Source of the DNA: Ceratorhiza oryzae-sativae
Taxonomy: Eukaryota > Basidiomycota > Agaricomycetes > Cantharellales > Ceratobasidiaceae
Direction of reading: 5' to 3'
Assembly: GCA_030998015.1 (NCBI GenBank)
Contig: JARWMV010000241.1
Span: 1,116,001-1,180,000, forward strand
Length of the DNA: 64,000 bases
Position numbers and translations under genes: made by a program. Below are positions 1-12,353 of the stretch, one piece after another. How positions within the stretch are numbered: position 1 is the first letter of the stretch; each line of letters begins with the position of its first letter. Below the pieces are notes generated by a model. It was given only the letters and a program-made list of their open reading frames with translations, had not been told where the DNA came from and searched no databases.

Positions 1-129
1 ACAAATATCTAGCACAGATATTAAGGGCTGAGTACAAGAGATACTGACCAACCTCTGCATTACATGGGAGAACATTAAGAAACTATGGTGCAGCAGAACA
101 CAGGAAGGATTACAAGATCCATGAGCCAA
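1..129. other. Unassigned flank of solo LTR copy 1
   Basis: Low-CpG sequence with no readable protein in any frame. It is the left flank of solo LTR copy 1 and probably belongs to another old element. The 5 bases before the LTR (gccaa) do not match the 5 after it (cactg), so this flank was not the original neighbour of the right-hand flank. Confidence 0.4.
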
Positions 130-1396
130 TGTTACAGGTCAGGGTACACTTGAATATCTAGAGCCTAAGCAAATGTAGATATGTTAGTATACACTAATCA
201 TACTCAATACTTCTTACACTATAACACTCAAAGTAGTCTTAATTGTTCACAGTGTAAACTGACTAATTTATAGGTATAAAGAGCAAGACTACTATGGTCA
301 GGTTCCCTTAAATATCTTAAATGTAGTTCAGCCCTAGTTGCTTGGACTAACTGATACTAATCTTAATACTAAACTTAAGCAATGGCTTATAGGATAGATG
401 GTGGACTGCCTAATGCATATACTTCCTCAGCTACAGGTACTTAGATTTCCTCTAATAGCTGGTACTTAATGTCATGCTCAATCAGGCAATATTGTATACT
501 TATATATCTCTGTATATAATATACAACAAATCAGACAGTATATAACTAATATGGTACTTTATTCCTCAGTACTAGTTATATAAGAAATCACACACAGACA
601 AGAGAAATAGAAAGAGAAAAAGAAACCAATAACCAGTCTGGGTTGAGTAAGAGTGGATGGTCTGGGAGGGCCTCAGAGGAGGTCCTTTTATACCCTGAGG
701 AGGGCATTCCAGAGCCAAATAGATACATGCATGCCAGTGCAATCATCAAAAGAGGGTACTGCTATACTTGGGGTACACCCTGGCCCAGTATAGGATATGA
801 GAGTAAAGACAGGGTGTGGATTGAAGGCATTGATGCTTCTGAGACCTGCTATTGGCTTGTAGATCATATTATCATAGTATATACATGTAATGAACAGAGG
901 GTACATCTCAGTGAGTCATAAAGTGAGTCAGAGAAGCTTCTGGATCAATTTGGAAGGCTCTCCTGACTGACTGGAGTCATTAGATCTTGATTGATGGTCC
1001 AGTAAGATTCTAATGATCTTCAGGCCATTCTGGTGCAAGGATCTAGTGGATTGCGACAATCTTTGGGCAGCAGATACCGCCAAAGATTAGCTATCCATAG
1101 AGCATAAGATTGCTTTGATAGCATAAGCAGTTGCTAAGATATGAGCAGTGCAATGTTGTAATCAATATCTCCTGATAAGAGGAAATATTTCAACCTATAT
1201 ATCTCCCTGAGTTCTTAAGATAAAATCATGATAATATATGCGTTGGAAAGAGGAGAATTAGTACTATTTAATGGGACACAAATAGTGCAAATTCAGATTC
1301 ATAAAAATTCATTTAATTTCAAGAAAATTACAGAGGCATTGCTTGAGGTTGGCAGAGCAGACTAAAATAATAGAAAAATGTTAGTGATCCATAACA
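130..1396 (-). repeat. Solo LTR, 1.3-kb family, copy 1
   Basis: On the minus strand it begins TGTTATGGATCACTAAC and ends CTGTAACA, as the eight other copies do. In the sense direction it has a TATA box, then an AATAAA signal about 130 bp downstream, the order expected for U3-R-U5. Compared with copies 2, 3 and 8 most CpG sites have become TpG or CpA, so it is an older copy. Flanks are gccaa and cactg: no target duplication. No PBS, PPT or second LTR adjoins it. Confidence 0.85.
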
Positions 1397-3190
1397 CACT
1401 GGGACAATGTTCAGGAAGAGCATGAATATGTCTCAGCAGATAGAAGACTAGAGCCAGAGGGGGAGGATTCCCCTGGAATCCTCACCATGGCAGGTTGGAT
1501 CATCAAACTGACCTGGAAAGTTTGCAAGATGTGCAAAATGGAAGAACTTTGAGCAAATAAACTGCAGGAATTAAACAAAAATCCCTTGCAAGACAATTGA
1601 GGGATAGTAATTCCTCTACCATCAGTAGTAGTGGAAACAGACAAGGATCACAGGTCCATGCAATCCAACAAGCCCTCCACAATACTGGAGAGGAAAGATC
1701 CTTCAGTATTAGTGAATACTGACAATGTTATTGATGTTATCAAAGATAACATCACCAAAGACAAGTTCTTTGGCCATATATGCACTGATACTAAGGCACA
1801 CCCTAACTTTGAATGGCAGGGAGACCTATTATTATATAGGTCATGGAATGCAATCTGCATCCCAGATGTCCTCTACAAGAGGAGGAGGGTGCTGAAGATA
1901 ATTATTGATCTCAGACATTCAGCAATTGGACACATGGGGTCCAAGAAAACAGTATTGTACATAAGATGATGGTATTGGTGGCCAACAATGGCCAAAGAAA
2001 TTATCAAATTTTGCTGATCATGCAGCAATTGTCAGATGATGAAGTCATCATTGCAGCTCCCACAGGGGCTGCTACACACTCTACCAATCCCCAGCCAGCC
2101 ATGGGGATCTATTTGAATGGACTTTATGGGTCCATTCCCCTGAAGTAATAAATTCAATTATTTATTAGTTTTAATTTGCTGACTAACATCTATGGTACAC
2201 TTGGTACCAACTTAGACCATGATAACAGTGCAAGACACTGCAATGATATTACTATGAGAAGTAGTAAGATTGCATGGGTTACCTGACACAATTGCCTCTG
2301 ATAGAGACTCAAAATTCATCACCATGATGTGGCAAGAATTACACCAATTACTCAGTGTTAAGCTGCTGACATCCACAGCATTCCACCTGCAAACAGATGG
2401 ATCTACTGAACAGGCTAATCAACTACAGCCCAAATACTTCAATCATTGATCAATAGCAACCAGTTAAACTGGAGTGAAAAGATTCTGGCAACAGAACTTG
2501 CTATCAATTCAAGTGTCAGCTCAAGTACAGGAATTGCTCCTTTCAAGCTAAATTATGGATGGATGCCAAAATTAATAAGCTATCCTAAAGTAAACACTGC
2601 ATTTAGGGGTGTACAAACAACAGCTGACCAAGCAGCTGAAAACATCAACTGTGCATTTGATGTGATCATTGCTAGCCACATATATATGCACAGCCAATCA
2701 AACAAGGACTGTCAAGAAGATGATCCAGCTTTGGAGGCAGGAATGAAAGCCTACCTCTCTACCAAAAGTTTGACCCTTCTGAAGGGAAGAGCCAGAAGAT
2801 TACTCCTGAAATATATCAGGCCATATAAGATCCTCTTGATCAACCAAGAGGCATCCACATACACTCTGGAATTACCAGAGGAATTAAAGAAACTGGATAC
2901 ACCATGTATTTCATGGCAGTTTGTTAAAATCACACTTCCCAAATAATGATAAAATATTCCTGTCTTGGGAGCCTTATCACTACTATAACTTTGGGGAGGA
3001 CCCTGAAACAGAATGGATGGTTGATAGCATTATCAACCATAAATACAAAGGAAGAAACATAAAGTTTCTTTTTAAATGGTCCAAAGGGGATCAGACATGG
3101 GAATCACTGCAACAATGCAGTGAGTTAGAGGCACTCAAGTGGTACCTCAAGTTACAAGGGGTTACAGAACCTGTGGAGTTATCTTGGTGA
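1397..3190 (+). pseudogene. Ty3/gypsy pol remnant A: integrase and chromodomain
   Basis: Broken frames read as the 3' end of a chromovirus pol. A zinc-region remnant (GHMGSKKTVLYIR) lies near 1930-1970. An integrase core follows with HLQTDGSTEQANQ near 2385-2420, which keeps the catalytic Glu, then FKLNYGWMP near 2540. A chromodomain (EWMVDSIINHKYKGRNIKF, then a WESL-type end) lies at 3010-3110. Stops and frameshifts are frequent and several sit where Trp or Arg is expected. The part before 1630 is not confidently assignable. No LTR of its own is visible. Confidence 0.75.
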
Positions 3191-3272
3191 GAGATTAGAA
3201 GCAATAATGAGCATAAAGGCTCATTCCCCTCTTACCTAAGAGGGCTGTGGCAAATTTTGAGCCAGCATACAC

Positions 3273-5513
3273 TTGTCATCAACAGCAATGACACCCCCTG
3301 TGCGAGAGCCAGATGCAAACCCCCTGACTGGGACCCCAGTCAGGACCACTGCCCACCAGAGTGGGCTAAATGTGCTGGTACCAATGCTGGCTGGCTTCAA
3401 TGTCAATACCAATGTAACAATGGGGACTGGTGAGGATGCTGGTGTAACAGCCCCTCAGGGCTAACAGGTGAGCAGCATCACTGCTCAAGCTAATAATACA
3501 GCTAATACACAATTGGAGCTTGCCCAATTGCAAGCAGAGATTGCACCACTATGTGCAGAACTCACTCAAGCAGAGCAGATGCTCAAGTTGTTGCAAGAGG
3601 AGGCCTGCACAACATGGGAATTTTATACCATTTCACAGAAGACAGTGGAGGAGTTGCAGGCAGATGCTAAGGACCTCCACAAAGACATGTTGACTTATTG
3701 TTGAGCAGCTTGCCAAGCTGAAGAAACACTCAAGCAGGAGTGTGAACAATGGCAAATAGATTGCAAATATCACATCAAGTAGATTGATGAGCTACATCAA
3801 GCCTGCTTGTGGGATTACTTGACACCAAGCTCTATGGTACCACCACAAGAGGCCCTGGGTCTGTATGAATACCTGTTGTATTATGAAGAACAGGACAATG
3901 ACCTCTATTCCAATGTGCCAATGAACCCATCAGCCTCACTCCCACAGCCAGTGCAATTGGCTGCTCAACCTGATGCACCAGTGCTGCTGGCCCCCACTAC
4001 CACACCTGCCAGGGTAACAACAGCTGTGCTGGCCCCACCTACACCTACTGTCTCAGGCCCTGAGAAGGGCCTGCATACATACTTGGGGGTAACCCATGAT
4101 CTCCCTGCAAATCCACATGGGAGCACCATGTATCACAGCTATACCAATCCAAGGCTGCATATAGGCCAGTACTGGCAGTTGTGCCAGTACCCCAGGGCTA
4201 ACCAGGAGCCTTGGGTGTGCCCAAGGTGGATCCCTTGAGCAGTCTGAAGCACAGACCAATGGATGAGTTGCACTCAAACAACAGATATGCACCCTGGGGT
4301 GGCATTGGGTTTGGCTTCAGCTGTGGATGTGGTGGGTGGACACCATTCCATTCAAAGTCTGGTTGAAGGGAGATGTAGTGAGTTTCAAGGGAGGATCCCT
4401 CAAACAAGGACCACAGTGGGTGGTCAATACCAACAGCCCTGAAGGGGCAGCATTGTGGTGTGCATCACATGCACAAGAGATACACTCTGTTTTTAACAGA
4501 ATTTCATTGACCTGGGCTGACTTGACCCTCTTTAGCCTCCAGCAAGGCCTATTGTGTCAGGCATGTCTTGTGCTGCATGAATACAGGTCCATGGCTCACC
4601 AGGAGGTGATCTGCATTGGTATGCTCTTTGATTGTAATTACAATCACCCTATACAGGGTTCAATTCACATATCACCAGGCAAGCAGATTGGCAAGCATGG
4701 GATACTCAGTAGTGTTGATATGTCCATCCTGTGCTTCATGGAGGTGATCCATCCCAGTGGACAGCCATTTATTGCTCAACATGTTGAGCAAATTATGATT
4801 GACATTTTTTCCTGCCAGGGAACTTACAAGTGAGAAGTGGCTCAACTTGATGCTACTGCATTGAGGGATATATTCAGTGACCCACTGAACATGACTGTCT
4901 TTATAGACAAGACATGCATAAATGCATTGCATTTCCTGACTGCTCAGTTGGTGACCCCCTCCAAGTCATTCAATGGCTCTGGAGGACTCTTTGCCTCTCC
5001 CAGTCAATTGCCTGGGTAACTTTTGAGCTGTTCTACCAACAGAGGGCACAACATACTGTTGCTACCTGACAATTGGCTGAGCTAGCCAATTCCCCCAGAG
5101 TACCAGAGGATGTGGTTTCATTTGCCCAGATGGTGATGGCCCCCAGCCAGGTTTTGCCTGCATACCAAAACTTTGTATTTTGTGTACAACAGGTATTTGC
5201 AATCCACAATTTAGTGCAGATGAGTTGGGCCATCCCCAGTGTCCCCAGCCCCATCACTGACTGCATGCATGCAGTCTGAAATCCTCTGTGCAGACTCATT
5301 GCACAGTGATATCAGCAGCAGATATGTTGCCTGGATCCTGGAGAACATCTGGGCTATGTTCTTGCCATGTTTTACTGCAGCTCTCTCCACTTGGGTACAA
5401 GAGGACATGCTGTATAGCTCATCTGCACTGGCAAGCACTGGCACTGCAATGCCTGCCTTGTTAGTACACCCAATGGATAACTTTATGGACTCTGCTGATT
5501 GAGTCCTGAGCAA
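3273..5513 (+). pseudogene. Unknown coding-like block, broken
   Basis: Consecutive plus-strand frames (3273-3464, 3468-3704, 3807-4238, 4327-4833, 4837-5019, 5073-5279, 5239-5502) read as one degraded protein or two. The first half is Gln/Glu/Leu-rich and looks coiled-coil (for example LAQLQAEIAPLCAELTQAEQ), followed by a Pro/Ala/Thr-rich linker near 3950-4060. The second half is globular-looking. I do not recognise a family. It sits between a gypsy chromodomain and an LTR-like end at 5519, so it may be element-encoded or a captured host gene. Single stops separate the segments, as in its decayed neighbours. Confidence 0.4.
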
Positions 5514-5518
5514 CAGGG

Positions 5519-5710
5519 TGTAAGGATAGCAGTCACATGACTGCTTTTACTTCATATATGCATAACTTTGCTGATGTATGAGTCTTATTTTGTTCTTTAC
5601 AATCACTAATTGTTTTACTCAAGTAATATATTCTATGTACATGCATTCTATTGCTGTGCAAGGCAAATAAAGGCCTTAAGTACAGTTTTATTGAGGGCCA
5701 AGCCCTTACA
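5519..5710 (+). repeat. LTR-like segment, TGTAAGG...CCTTACA
   Basis: A 192-bp segment bounded by the inverted 7-mers TGTAAGG and CCTTACA. AATAAA lies about 45 bp before the right end, as in a short LTR. The flanking 5-mers (caggg, atggg) differ, so no target duplication is seen. It may be the terminal repeat of the unknown block on its left; a second copy is not in the window. Confidence 0.35.
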
Positions 5711-6224
5711 ATGGGTTAACTTCAACTATCTGAGAAATAAACAAGGCTCTGCAGGAGCAGGCAAGGGCAATGAAGGCTGCCAATAGCCACCTGGATAATT
5801 TGGAGGAACTTGTCATGGCAATAGAGCAACAAACCACTGACCTGGTAAACAAGTTGAGGAAGGACACAACAACTGAAGGACCTTTGCCAGAACAACAGCA
5901 ACAACCTTGAGAACCCAGCTCCCAATCATTATCTCCACCTCCCCTGGAGAGGAGATCCTTCCAAAGGGAGTCCACTGCCCAGCCCTCAACAACCCCTATG
6001 GGCCAAGTAGGGATGGAGCCAGAAAAACCATCCTTTATGAACCAAACCACCTTAGCAGGAGCAACTATCCCAAAAGAAGCCCAGGAAAAAAGCCAGAAGT
6101 CTTCAATGGAAAGAAAGGAAAGGCAGCCAAGACCTTCTTGACCAAAATGGAAATATACTTTGAGGACTATGAAGCAGGAACCTTCAACAATAATTGGAAG
6201 ATATCCATCACACTAATGAGCATG

Positions 6225-7532
6225 TGTTATGGATCACTAACATTTTTCTATTATTTTAGTCTGCTCTGCCATCCTCAAGCGATGCCTCTGTAGTTTTTCT
6301 TGAAATTAAATGAATTTGTATGCATTCAAAATTGTACTATTTGTGTTCCATTAAATAGTACAAAATCCCCTCTTTCCAACGCATATTTTATCGTGATTTT
6401 ATCTTAAGAGCTCAGGGAGATATAGAGGTTGCGATATTTCCTCTTATCAGGAGATATTGATTACAACATCGCATCGCTCATATCTCGGCAACCGCTTACG
6501 CTATCAAGGCGATCTTGTGCTCTATCGATAGCTAATCTTCGGCAGTATCTGCTGCCCGAAGATCGTCGAGATCCACCGGATCCTCGCGCCGGAATGGCCC
6601 GAAGATCATTAGAATCTTACTGGACCATCAATCAAGATCTAATGACTCCAGTGAGTCAGGAGAGCTTCCCAAATTGATCCAGAAGCTTCTCTGACTCACT
6701 TTATGACTCACTGAGATGTAGCCTCAATTCATTACATGTATATACTATGATAATATGATCTACAAGCCAATAGCAGGTCTCAGATGCATCAATGCCTTTG
6801 ATCCACACCCTGTCTTTACTCTCTTATCCTATACTGGGCTAGGGTGTACCCCAAGTATAGCAGTACCCTCTTTTGATGATCGCACTGGCATGCATGCATC
6901 TATTTGGCTCTGGAATGCCCTCCTCAGGGTATAAAAAGACCTCCTCTGAGGCCCTTCCAGACCACCTCCTCCCTCTACTCAACCCAGACTGGTTATTGGT
7001 TTCTTTTTCTCTTTCTATTTCTCTTGTGTGTGTGTGATTTCTTATATAACTAGTACTGAGGAATAAAGTACCATATTAGTTATATACTGTCTGAGTCATT
7101 GTATCTTATATACAGAGATATATAAGGATACAATATTGCCTGATTGAGCGTGACATTAAGTACCAGCTATTAGAGGAAATCTAAGTACCTGTAGCTGAGG
7201 AAGTACATGCATTAGGCTGCCCACCATCTATCCTATAAGCTATCACTTAAGTCTAGTATTAAGATTAGTATCAGTTAGTCCAAGCAACTAGGGCTGAACT
7301 ACATTTAAGATATTTAAGGGAACCTGACCATAGTAGTCTTGCTCTTTATACCTATAAATTAGTCAGTTTAGACTGTGAAAGATTAAGACTACCTTGAGTG
7401 TTACTTGATTGCATTGCAACTACTTTGAGCCTTCTTACTCTAGTCTAAGAAGTATTGAGTACAATTAGCGTATAGTAACATATCTACATTTGCTTAAGCT
7501 CTAGATATTCAAGTGTACCCTGACCTGTAACA
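6225..7532 (+). repeat. Solo LTR, 1.3-kb family, copy 2
   Basis: Full-length copy in sense orientation with an exact 5-bp duplication gcatg (6220-6224 and 7533-7537). TATAAAAAG lies at 6930 and AATAAA at 7062. The U3 core (about 6470-6620) keeps many CpGs, marking a young copy. It interrupts gag of element B, which reads on after it. Confidence 0.93.
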
Positions 7533-7736
7533 GCATGAGTAGTGGGGATGCTGCCAATTGGGCACAATCATTGCTCAAGATGATATCAAACATGGAGCAC
7601 CATGAATTCCTGAAGTGTTGGTCAGCATTCAAGGCTGCATTCCTTACTAATTTCCGAGACCTGGTTAAAAAGGAAAAGGCAATCAGGGAATTGGGTAACC
7701 TGACCCAAACAAGGAGCACCCAGGCATATGCCACCC

Positions 7737-9048
7737 TGTTATGGGTCAGGGTACACTTGAATATCTAGAGCTTAAGCAAATGTAGATATGTTAGTATACA
7801 CTAATCATACTCAATACTTCTTAGACTAGAGTAAGAAGGCTCAAAGTAGTTGCAATGCAATCAAGTAACACTCAAGGTAGGCTTAATCTTTCACAGTGTA
7901 AACTGACTAATTTATAGGTATAAAGAGCAAGACTACTATGGTCAGGTTCCCTTAGATATCTTAAATGTAGTTCAGCCCTAGTCGCTTGGACTAACTGATA
8001 CTAATCTTAATACTAGGCTTAAGCGATAGCTTATAGGATAGATGGTGGGCTGCCTAATGCGTGTACTTCCTCAGCTACAGGTACTTAGATTTCCTCTAAT
8101 AGCTGGTACTTAATGTCACGCTCAATCAGGCAATATTGTATCCTTATATATCTCTGTATATAAGATACAATGACTCAGACAGTATATAACTAATAGGTAC
8201 TTTATTCCTCAGTACTAGTTATATAAGAAATCACACACAGACAAGAGAAATAGAAAGAGAAAAAGAAACCAATAACCAGTCTGGGTTGAGTAGAGTAGTG
8301 AAGGGGGGTGCTCTGGAAGGGCCTCAGAGGAGGTCCTTTTATACCCTGAGGAGGGCATTCCAGAGCCAAATAGATACATGCATGCCAGTGCAATCATCAA
8401 AAGAGGGTACTGCTATACTTGGGGTACACCCTAGCCCAGTATAGGATAAAAGAGTAAAGACAGGGTGTGGATCAAAGGCATTGATGCATCTGAGACCTGC
8501 TATTGGCTTGTAGATCATATTATCATAGTATATACATGTAATGAATGGAGGCTACATCTCAGTGAGTCATAAAGTGAGTCAGAGAAGCTTCTGGATCAAT
8601 TTGGGAAGCTCTCCTGACTCACTGGAGTCATTAGATCTTGATTGATGGTCCAGTAAGATTCTAATGATCTTCGGGCCATTCCGGCGCGAGGATCCGGTGG
8701 ATCGCGACGATCTTCGGGCAGCAGATACCGCCGAAGATTGGCTATCGATAGAGCACAAGATCGCCTTGATAGCGTAAGCGGTTGCCGAGATATGAGCGGT
8801 GCGATGTAGTAATCAATATCTCCTGATAAGAGGAAATATCGCAACCTCTGTATCTCTCTGAGATCCTATCGTAAAATCTTAATAAAATATGCGTTGGAGA
8901 GCGGGAATTTTGTACTATTTAATGGAACACAAAATAGTACAATTCAGAGCGCATACAAATTCAAGTATTTCACAATTTAATTACAGAGGCATCACTTGAG
9001 GTTGGCAGAGCAGACTAAAATAATAGAAAATGTTAGTGATCCATAACA
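7737..9048 (-). repeat. Solo LTR, 1.3-kb family, copy 3
   Basis: Inverted relative to copy 2, with an exact duplication caccc (7732-7736 and 9049-9053). CpG-rich and therefore young. It sits 200 bp after copy 2 in the same gag. Removing it with one caccc restores an open frame (ATQFWTLAQEVDW). Confidence 0.93.
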
Positions 9049-9654
9049 CACCCAATTCTGGACCCTGGCCCAGGAAGTGGACTGGAATGACAATGCACTC
9101 ATTGACCAGTTCAAAGAAGGGCTGAAGCCAGAGGTCAGGCAGGAACTGCTGAGGATGTAAATGTATGGAGCAGCAGGCCAAATGTCCTTAGAAGAATGGA
9201 TTGCATTGGCATGCAGGGCAGATGATATAATATTCTCTAACAGGAAGCTTAACACTGTATGAAGCACAGGCCTAGGAGCCTCAAACTGGAACTCACAAGG
9301 CAAAACATTCACAGGGTCAAAGGGGCACACTGGACAGGTCAAGTCAAACATGACTAACAAACCAAACAACATGGTCAGGATACCCAATGAAGAAGAAGAT
9401 TGGCAGAGGAAAGAGAAACTCTGTGTCAAGTCTGGTAAGGCTGGACACATCATGAGGGACTGCTGAGGACAATGGACTTATGACAAAAGCAAGATTGTCA
9501 GCAAGGCAAGCACAGAAAAAGAAACTGACAACTGTGAGACAGATTTCAAGTTGGAAAACTAGTGGGGTCCACTGAATCCATGTCAGTAGACCTTGCAAAC
9601 ACCCCAGCAGCTAATGTATATTTTCTTAAGAAATCCAATAATCAATCAATAGTA

Positions 9655-11560
9655 TACACAACTGTGGAGGGAATCATGGAACCAGCCAAAACACTGATAG
9701 ATACAGGGTAGAGATGTTGTGCCAGAATTCCTGCATTCTGGCATCAAGGGTAACTCTATTCCATCAGCTGACCAATCAGCACTTCAGAGCTGCTTCTGCA
9801 ATTGAGTTACCCTTGATGCCAGAATGCAGGAATTCTGGCACAACATCTCTAATACAGGGTCCACTTGTAACTTCATGGATTTGGGATATGTCAAAAGAAA
9901 GGGAATCCTGACAGAGCAGCTGAAGGCTAAGTGATCAGTAATTGCAATTGATGGAAAGGAGATCAAGGATGCAATTTCAGAAAGGATGATACTGCAAATC
10001 AAAGTAGAAGGCACAACACTAAAGTGCACCTTTTACATAATGGACTTGGGAGATACTGAGGTGATACTAGGTAAAGACTGGCTAAAAGAGGCCAAACCTG
10101 TGATTGAATGGAAAGGCCAATCCATCTCATATAAAGACCATATTTCTGGCAAAGCAGCTGAAGAGATACCCCTGATACCCCAAGAGTTCAGGGATTTCAT
10201 AGATCAATTCCAAGAAGGTTTTAGTGAACTTCCTAAACACCAACAATTTGACTGTGCAATAGACTTCATAGAAGGTGTGGAATTGCCTAAACCAGCAAAG
10301 GTCTACCCAAGGACCCCAGCAGAGTTAGCAGCCTGAAAGAGCTAGATTGAAAAGGAGCTCAAGGACAGGAAAATAAGCAGAAGCAAATCAACCATTGCTG
10401 CACCCTGCTTGTATGTGAACAAAGCAGACAGGGGCTGAGGTTGGTAGTAGATTATAGAAAACTGAATGCCATTACCAAGCCAGACCAATTCCCTATGCCA
10501 GTATAAGAGGATCTCATGGAGAAGCTGAAGGATGTCACAATATTTACCAAGATGGACATCTGATGGGGGGTCAATAATATAAGGATGAAAGAAGGGGATG
10601 AATGAAAGACAGCATTCAGGAACAAGTACAAGATATTTGAATACACAATAATGCCATTTGGTTTAAGGAATGGGCCATCAATGTGGATGCAGTTCATAAG
10701 CTCCATATTTGAAAATCTCCTAGATGTTTGCATGGTTGTGTACATGGATGACCACATAATCTACTCCAACAATAGAGAGGAACATAAGGAGCATGTGTGA
10801 GAAGTCCTAGGACATCTTAGGAAGCACCACCTGTTCCAGAAACCACACAAATGCAACTTCTTCACAACAAGGACCAGTTTCATAGGAATTGGCATAGCCC
10901 CTGAAGGTATTTCCATGGAACAGGAGATAATCAGGGCAATTGTGGAATGGAAAGAGCCTATAACATAAAACAAATCCAGTCATTCCTAGGATTTGCAAAC
11001 TTTTACCAAGGATTTATACCCAACTTTAGTACCAAAGCAAAACCCCTAACAGAGCTTATGAGGAATGATACTAAATGGCAATGGACCACCAGGGAACAAG
11101 AAGCCTTTGATTAAATCAAGAAGTTGATTGCAAGGGACCCAGTAGTTATACACCCCAAACCTAACAAGCCTTACATACTAGAAACAGATGCCTCAAGAGT
11201 AGCCGTGGGAGCAGTCCTAAGCCAAAAGGGGGAAGATGGGAGGCTACATCCAATAGCCTACCTATCAGAAAGCTTCACCCCACCACAAAGGAACTATGAC
11301 ACACATGACAAAGAACTACTTGTGATAGTTTGATCACTGGAGCATTGGAGGCTGTTCCTGGAAGGAACCAAAATTCCCATTACAGTCTACACAGATCACT
11401 GAAATCTCCAGTATTGGCAAGAGGCCAAGATCTGGAACAGGAAGCATGCACAGTGGCACCTGACATTAGCATCATTGAACTTCCAGATTGAATATTGACC
11501 AGGGATATATCACAAAAGCCAGATGACCTGTCACACAGGCATGATAATGAAGACATACCA
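9655..11560 (+). pseudogene. Protease, reverse transcriptase and RNase H of gypsy B
   Basis: A protease active site TLIDTGS is split by the MITE at 9709, and the fold continues to ILGKDWLKEA near 10080. RT motifs include LVVDYRKLNAITKPD (10440), MDI-stop-WGVNN (10555), MPFGL (10655) and the catalytic VYMDDHIIYS (10740-10770), still intact. RNase H has ILETDASRVAVGAVLSQ (11170). Stops occur where conserved Arg or Trp is expected (for example CGA to TGA after MDI), consistent with C-to-T decay. Confidence 0.82.
9709..9851 (+). mobile_element. 143-bp MITE, hAT type, copy 1
   Basis: Ends TAGAGATGTTGTGCC...GGCACAACATCTCTA form near-perfect inverted repeats of about 48 bp around a 47-bp centre. 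The 8-bp duplication atacaggg is exact on both sides (9701-9708, 9852-9859). TAG-type ends with an 8-bp duplication are the hAT hallmark. It lies in the protease of gypsy B. No transposase is encoded, so it depended on one supplied in trans. Confidence 0.92.
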
Positions 11561-11589
11561 AATGAACCACAGGTCATGATATCAACAGA

Positions 11590-12353
11590 TAGATTCATTG
11601 GATTCAAGGCAGAAATGAGGACAAGCTTCCTACAAGAAGTAAGGGAAGCACAAGAGGAAGACAAATCAATAGCAGGTCTGATCCAAAGTGTAGCAGACAA
11701 GGAAAAGTTGCTACCAACAGTATGAAAGGAGCTCAAGTGGTATAACATGGAAAATGGGCTATTACAATGTGATGAAAGCATCTACATACCAGATGACAAA
11801 AATCTGCAATTAGAGCTACTGGCTGCTGGAACTCCATCATGACTCTCTAGTGGCAGGACACCAGGGACATGCTCTAGAGATGTTGTGCCAAAATTCCTGC
11901 ATTCTGGCATCAAGGGTAACTCAATTGCAGAAGCAGCTCAGAAGTGCTGATTGGTCAGCTGATGGAATAGAGTTACCCTTGATGCCAGAATGCAGGAATT
12001 CTGGCACAACATCTCTAACATGCTCAGACCCTGGAATTGATATCCAGACAATACTATTGGCCAGGGCTGAAAGAACAAGTGAATAGGTACATAGACTCAT
12101 GTGAGGTGTGTCAAAGAAGCAAGGGACATAAGCAACCCTCTCTCATGAAGCTGCTACCAATACTGGAAAGGCCCTGGGATGACATAGCATATGACTTAAT
12201 TGTCAAATTGCCACTATCAAATGGCTATGATAGCATCCTGACAGTTATAGACTGCTTCTCAATGCAGGCACATTTCATTCCATGCCTTGAGTCAACCAAT
12301 GCAGAAGAATTAGCAGAAATCTTCATCAAAGAGATCTGGAAACTGCATGGAAC
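11590..12353 (+). pseudogene. Integrase N-terminal half of gypsy B
   Basis: Reads from the RNase H-integrase linker (RTSFLQEVREAQEEDKS) through the GHQGHA segment, interrupted by a MITE, then YYWPGLKEQVNRYIDSCEVC with the paired Cys of the zinc region. The start of the core is DDIAYDLIVKLPLS with its first catalytic Asp. It stops at KEIWKLHGT where LTR copy 4 begins; the other two catalytic residues are not found downstream of that LTR. Confidence 0.8.
11875..12017 (-). mobile_element. 143-bp MITE, hAT type, copy 2
   Basis: Same length and termini as the copy at 9709 but inserted in the opposite orientation, since its central segment is the reverse complement. The exact 8-bp duplication is acatgctc (11867-11874, 12018-12025). 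It interrupts the integrase zinc region of gypsy B. The two copies are nearly identical, so the insertions are recent relative to their decayed host. Confidence 0.92.

Larger units (their letters stand above)
5711..9480 (+). pseudogene. gag of gypsy B, split by two solo LTRs
   Basis: Three pieces join exactly across the LTR target duplications: 5711-6224 (KKPEVFNGKKGKAAKTFLTK), 7533-7736 (GDAANWAQSLLK) and 9049-9480 (FWTLAQEVDWNDNALIDQF). This is the retrotransposon gag pattern. Near 9410-9465 a CCHC knuckle is present with its second Cys read as Ser (CVKSGKAGHIMRDC). Several frameshifts and stops make it non-functional. It supplied the capsid-like protein of the element. Confidence 0.8.
5711..12353 (+). 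mobile_element. Ty3/gypsy element B, interrupted and truncated
   Basis: Once four later insertions are removed, this is one plus-strand element reading gag, zinc knuckle, protease, reverse transcriptase, RNase H and integrase up to WKLHGT, where solo LTR copy 4 cuts it. The insertions are solo LTR copies 2 and 3 in gag and hAT MITEs in protease and at the start of integrase. All four carry exact target duplications. Neither LTR of the element itself can be identified. The gag resembles element F at 33.9 kb, so the two belong to one family. Confidence 0.8.

Noticed and set aside
6429..6677. An 82-codon frame starting MRYFLLSGDIDY, recurring in most copies of the 1.3-kb LTR
   Set aside because: It lies in U3, upstream of the TATA box, occurs only because the LTR is repeated, and differs between copies by CpG changes with no sign of codon constraint.
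8202..8400. Frames such as MHWHACIYLALECPP around the LTR TATA box, seen in many copies
   Set aside because: They span the promoter and R region and are repeated LTR sequence, not a conserved gene.
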